A DNA stretch of 36,287 nucleotides from an uncultured Burkholderiaceae bacterium. Its GTDB lineage: Bacteria; Pseudomonadota; Gammaproteobacteria; Burkholderiales; Burkholderiaceae_B. Made by a program: the position numbers and the translations under genes. The stretch lies in assembly GCA_937888805.1 (NCBI GenBank), contig CALBEY010000135.1, positions 1 through 36,287 on the forward strand, read 5' to 3'. Below the pieces are notes generated by a model. It was given only the letters and a program-made list of their open reading frames with translations. It had not been told where the DNA came from and searched no databases. Shown in pieces: positions 34,735 to 36,287 of the stretch; position 1 is the first letter of the stretch, and each line of letters begins with the position of its first letter.

Positions 34735-36090
34735 TTAAATCAAAAGTTCAAAGGTGGCTGGTAGGCGATCGCGAGCAATCAGGCACGAGGTGGTTGACAG
34801 TCGCTGGCGCTTGTTGACTCGGACGCCACCACCGCCCGCGGGTCCGCAGGTCCATAAGGCAGTGACTTCGCGCAGCAGGCGTTCAATCGGTTCGAGTGCT
34901 AAGTGTTGGGCGGCCACACGCAAGCGGACATCGCCAGTGGTACCAAGCGGCGCCTGTGGCCATCGACTAAGCCGCGCCCCGCCGTCATCGTTAAAAACGC
35001 TGGAAAGACCGATCAAATCAAAGCGCAGCTTTAGTTGATCGGAAAGTCGCTTTTGCAGGATGTCCAAAGCCAGTCGCGCGCGCGCCTCGGCGTTTGGTCC
35101 CGAGTAGGAGATCTCGCCTTCACCAAACCAACCCCCATCAAAAAAGACGTTGGCCTTTAATGTGTCGGTCCTTGGGTGGCCAATAACACCGGTTAGGCGA
35201 ATGGCATTTGGACCCACCGTGGTGACTTCGCAGTCACTCAGGTCTGCCACCACATCGGGGGTGATGTAGGCGGCGGGATCGTGTACTTCGTAAAGCAGTT
35301 GTTCTTTGACGGTACGCTCATCGACCAAGCCACCGGTATTGTCGGCTTTGGTGACGATGCAACTGCCATCGGCCATGATTTCTGCGATGGGAAACCCCAC
35401 TTGATCCATGCCTTGGACGTCTTTGCGCCCTGGGTCGGCAAAATAGCCACCGGTGACTTGGGCACCACATTCCAGTAGGTGGCCCGCCATGGTTGCGCCG
35501 GCTAGTTCTGGCCACTGGTCGTCGCGCCAACCGAAGTGCGCCATGGCAGGACCGAGCACCAAGGATGGGTCTGACACGCGGCCGGTGACCACAATCTGCG
35601 CACCGGCCAATATCGCATCGGCAATGGCGCGTGCGCCTTGATAAGCATTGGCGCAGACGAAGCGTTCGGCATCGAAGGCATTACCAATGTGGGCTTTGAC
35701 CAAATCTTGCCCCAAGTCGTCTGACAAATCGTCACCGCTGACGACGGCAATGCGTGGTCGGGGCAAGCCAAGAGATTGAGCGATGTCGAATATTTTTTCG
35801 GCGGCGGCCCGTGGGTTGGCCGCCCCAAAATTACTCACAATGGTGATGTTGTGTGCCAAGCAGTCAGCCAAAATCGGACGGATTTCGAGCTCTAGCAGTG
35901 GCTCGTAGCCCAGTTTTGGGTTGCTGCGTTTGGCGAGCTGTTGGGTCGCGAGTGTTCTCTCAGCGAGGTTCTCAAAGATAAGCGCTGCAGGTAAGCCACG
36001 CTTAATGAGGGTTTTAACCACTGGTAATGCGGCGTCGACTCGATCACCCGAGAAGCCCGCACCACAGCCGACCAAAAGACTTGTTTGCAT
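34735..36090 (-). CDS. AtuA/DUF1446 family protein
   Basis: 451 residues: LLVGCGAGFSGDRVDAALPVVK, IVSNFGAANPRAAAEKIFDIA, 'VTGRVSDPSLVLGPAMAHFGW', LLECGAQVTGGYFADPG, and a C-terminal GPAGGGGVR near the end. It belongs to the DUF1446/AtuA family, found in acyclic-terpene and branched acyl-CoA catabolic clusters, with no proven reaction. It is followed by its small partner, and the two together match the fused AtuA. The upstream gene (beyond 36287) would show which catabolic operon it belongs to. No terpene genes are visible here. Confidence 0.88.
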   Translation of the reverse strand: MQTSLLVGCGAGFSGDRVDAALPVVKTLIKRGLPAALIFENLAERTLATQQLAKRSNPKLGYEPLLELEIRPILADCLAHNITIVSNFGAANPRAAAEKIFDIAQSLGLPRPRIAVVSGDDLSDDLGQDLVKAHIGNAFDAERFVCANAYQGARAIADAILAGAQIVVTGRVSDPSLVLGPAMAHFGWRDDQWPELAGATMAGHLLECGAQVTGGYFADPGRKDVQGMDQVGFPIAEIMADGSCIVTKADNTGGLVDERTVKEQLLYEVHDPAAYITPDVVADLSDCEVTTVGPNAIRLTGVIGHPRTDTLKANVFFDGGWFGEGEISYSGPNAEARARLALDILQKRLSDQLKLRFDLIGLSSVFNDDGGARLSRWPQAPLGTTGDVRLRVAAQHLALEPIERLLREVTALWTCGPAGGGGVRVNKRQRLSTTSCLIARDRLPATFELLI

Positions 36091-36287
36091 GGTAGACCCG
36101 TTATGACAAGGAGCCTACAGACTAACGCCGCGCGAGCTTGATCGCAATGCGTCTATCTTTTGATGAGTGCTGGGGGGGTAGAGCCGTAAGAGCCGGGGCC
36201 GGCAGAGCCTAAATACAGTGGGTGGCGGAAGCGGTGTCCGCATTTGATGTGTCCAACTCAATCCATCTTAATCGGCTTGAGACCCTT
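36091..36287. other. Region upstream of the AtuA-like gene, window edge
   Basis: 197 bases. A minus-strand frame of about 34 codons (VGHIKCGHRFRHPLYL...) is open after a TGA at about 36260, but has no start codon and no recognised family. It may be the end of a gene that starts outside the window. A GC-rich run (GGGGGGG at ~36171) lies in the middle. Confidence 0.3.

Overview
The window reads as a chromosomal segment of a Burkholderiales-type betaproteobacterium. The reasons are the backbone order ilvB-ilvH-ilvC-psd-pssA ... rpsO-pnp, the patatin/acetoacetate decarboxylase pair, and the moaA-moeA-moaD-moaE-moaC block. No 16S gene is present, so genus is not claimed. The backbone is interrupted by accessory stretches.

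Layout. (1) 1-3740 is an AT-richer accessory segment. It holds the 3' end of a lanthipeptide precursor gene (stop at 96-98), a terminator, a 1018-residue LanM-type protein (352-3408), and a second near-identical terminator. It ends at the 3' end of a tRNA-Ser gene (3743-3833), a classic integration point. (2) 3967-9113: yaaA, a patatin-like phospholipase, acetoacetate decarboxylase (convergent and overlapping) and a FUSC-family membrane protein. (3) 9489-14348: branched-chain amino-acid synthesis (ilvBHC), then phosphatidylethanolamine synthesis (psd-pssA). (4) 14359-15383: two tandem paralogous lipoproteins. (5) 15672-18255: rpsO-pnp. (6) 18365-21143: an IS605-type element with divergent tnpA/tnpB, inserted between a broken hepT-like toxin gene and a PIN-domain gene. 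(7) 21121-25008: a lone aceE-type E1 gene, a divergent Lrp-family regulator and a flavin-reductase-like protein. (8) 25009-30460: a gene-poor zone of small toxin-antitoxin loci, some intact (HigBA-like, ParDE), some decayed, with internal repeats, ending at a tRNA-Leu gene (30464-30553). (9) 30804-34288: molybdenum cofactor genes. (10) 34413-36090: an AtuA/DUF1446 pair.

The most unusual item is the LanM-type protein. Its LanC cyclase half keeps every expected active-site residue, with a ProcM-like Cys-Cys-Gly zinc site. Its dehydratase half still aligns with the family but has lost essentially all residues known to be needed for ATP binding, phosphorylation and phosphate elimination. It looks like a cyclase fused to a dehydratase pseudoenzyme, so a separate active dehydratase would be needed, presumably to the left of the window. 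The precursor ending at position 98 has a recognisable double-glycine leader and a Ser/Thr/Cys-bearing core. A nine-G run sits exactly at the leader/core junction, which makes phase variation possible.

A second theme is decay of mobile and toxin genes. The TnpA reading frame is broken before its catalytic tyrosine while TnpB appears intact. The hepT-like gene carries an in-frame TGA and lost its 5' end to the IS. A HigB-type toxin carries an in-frame TAG beside an intact antitoxin, and a HigA-type antitoxin survives only as a fragment.
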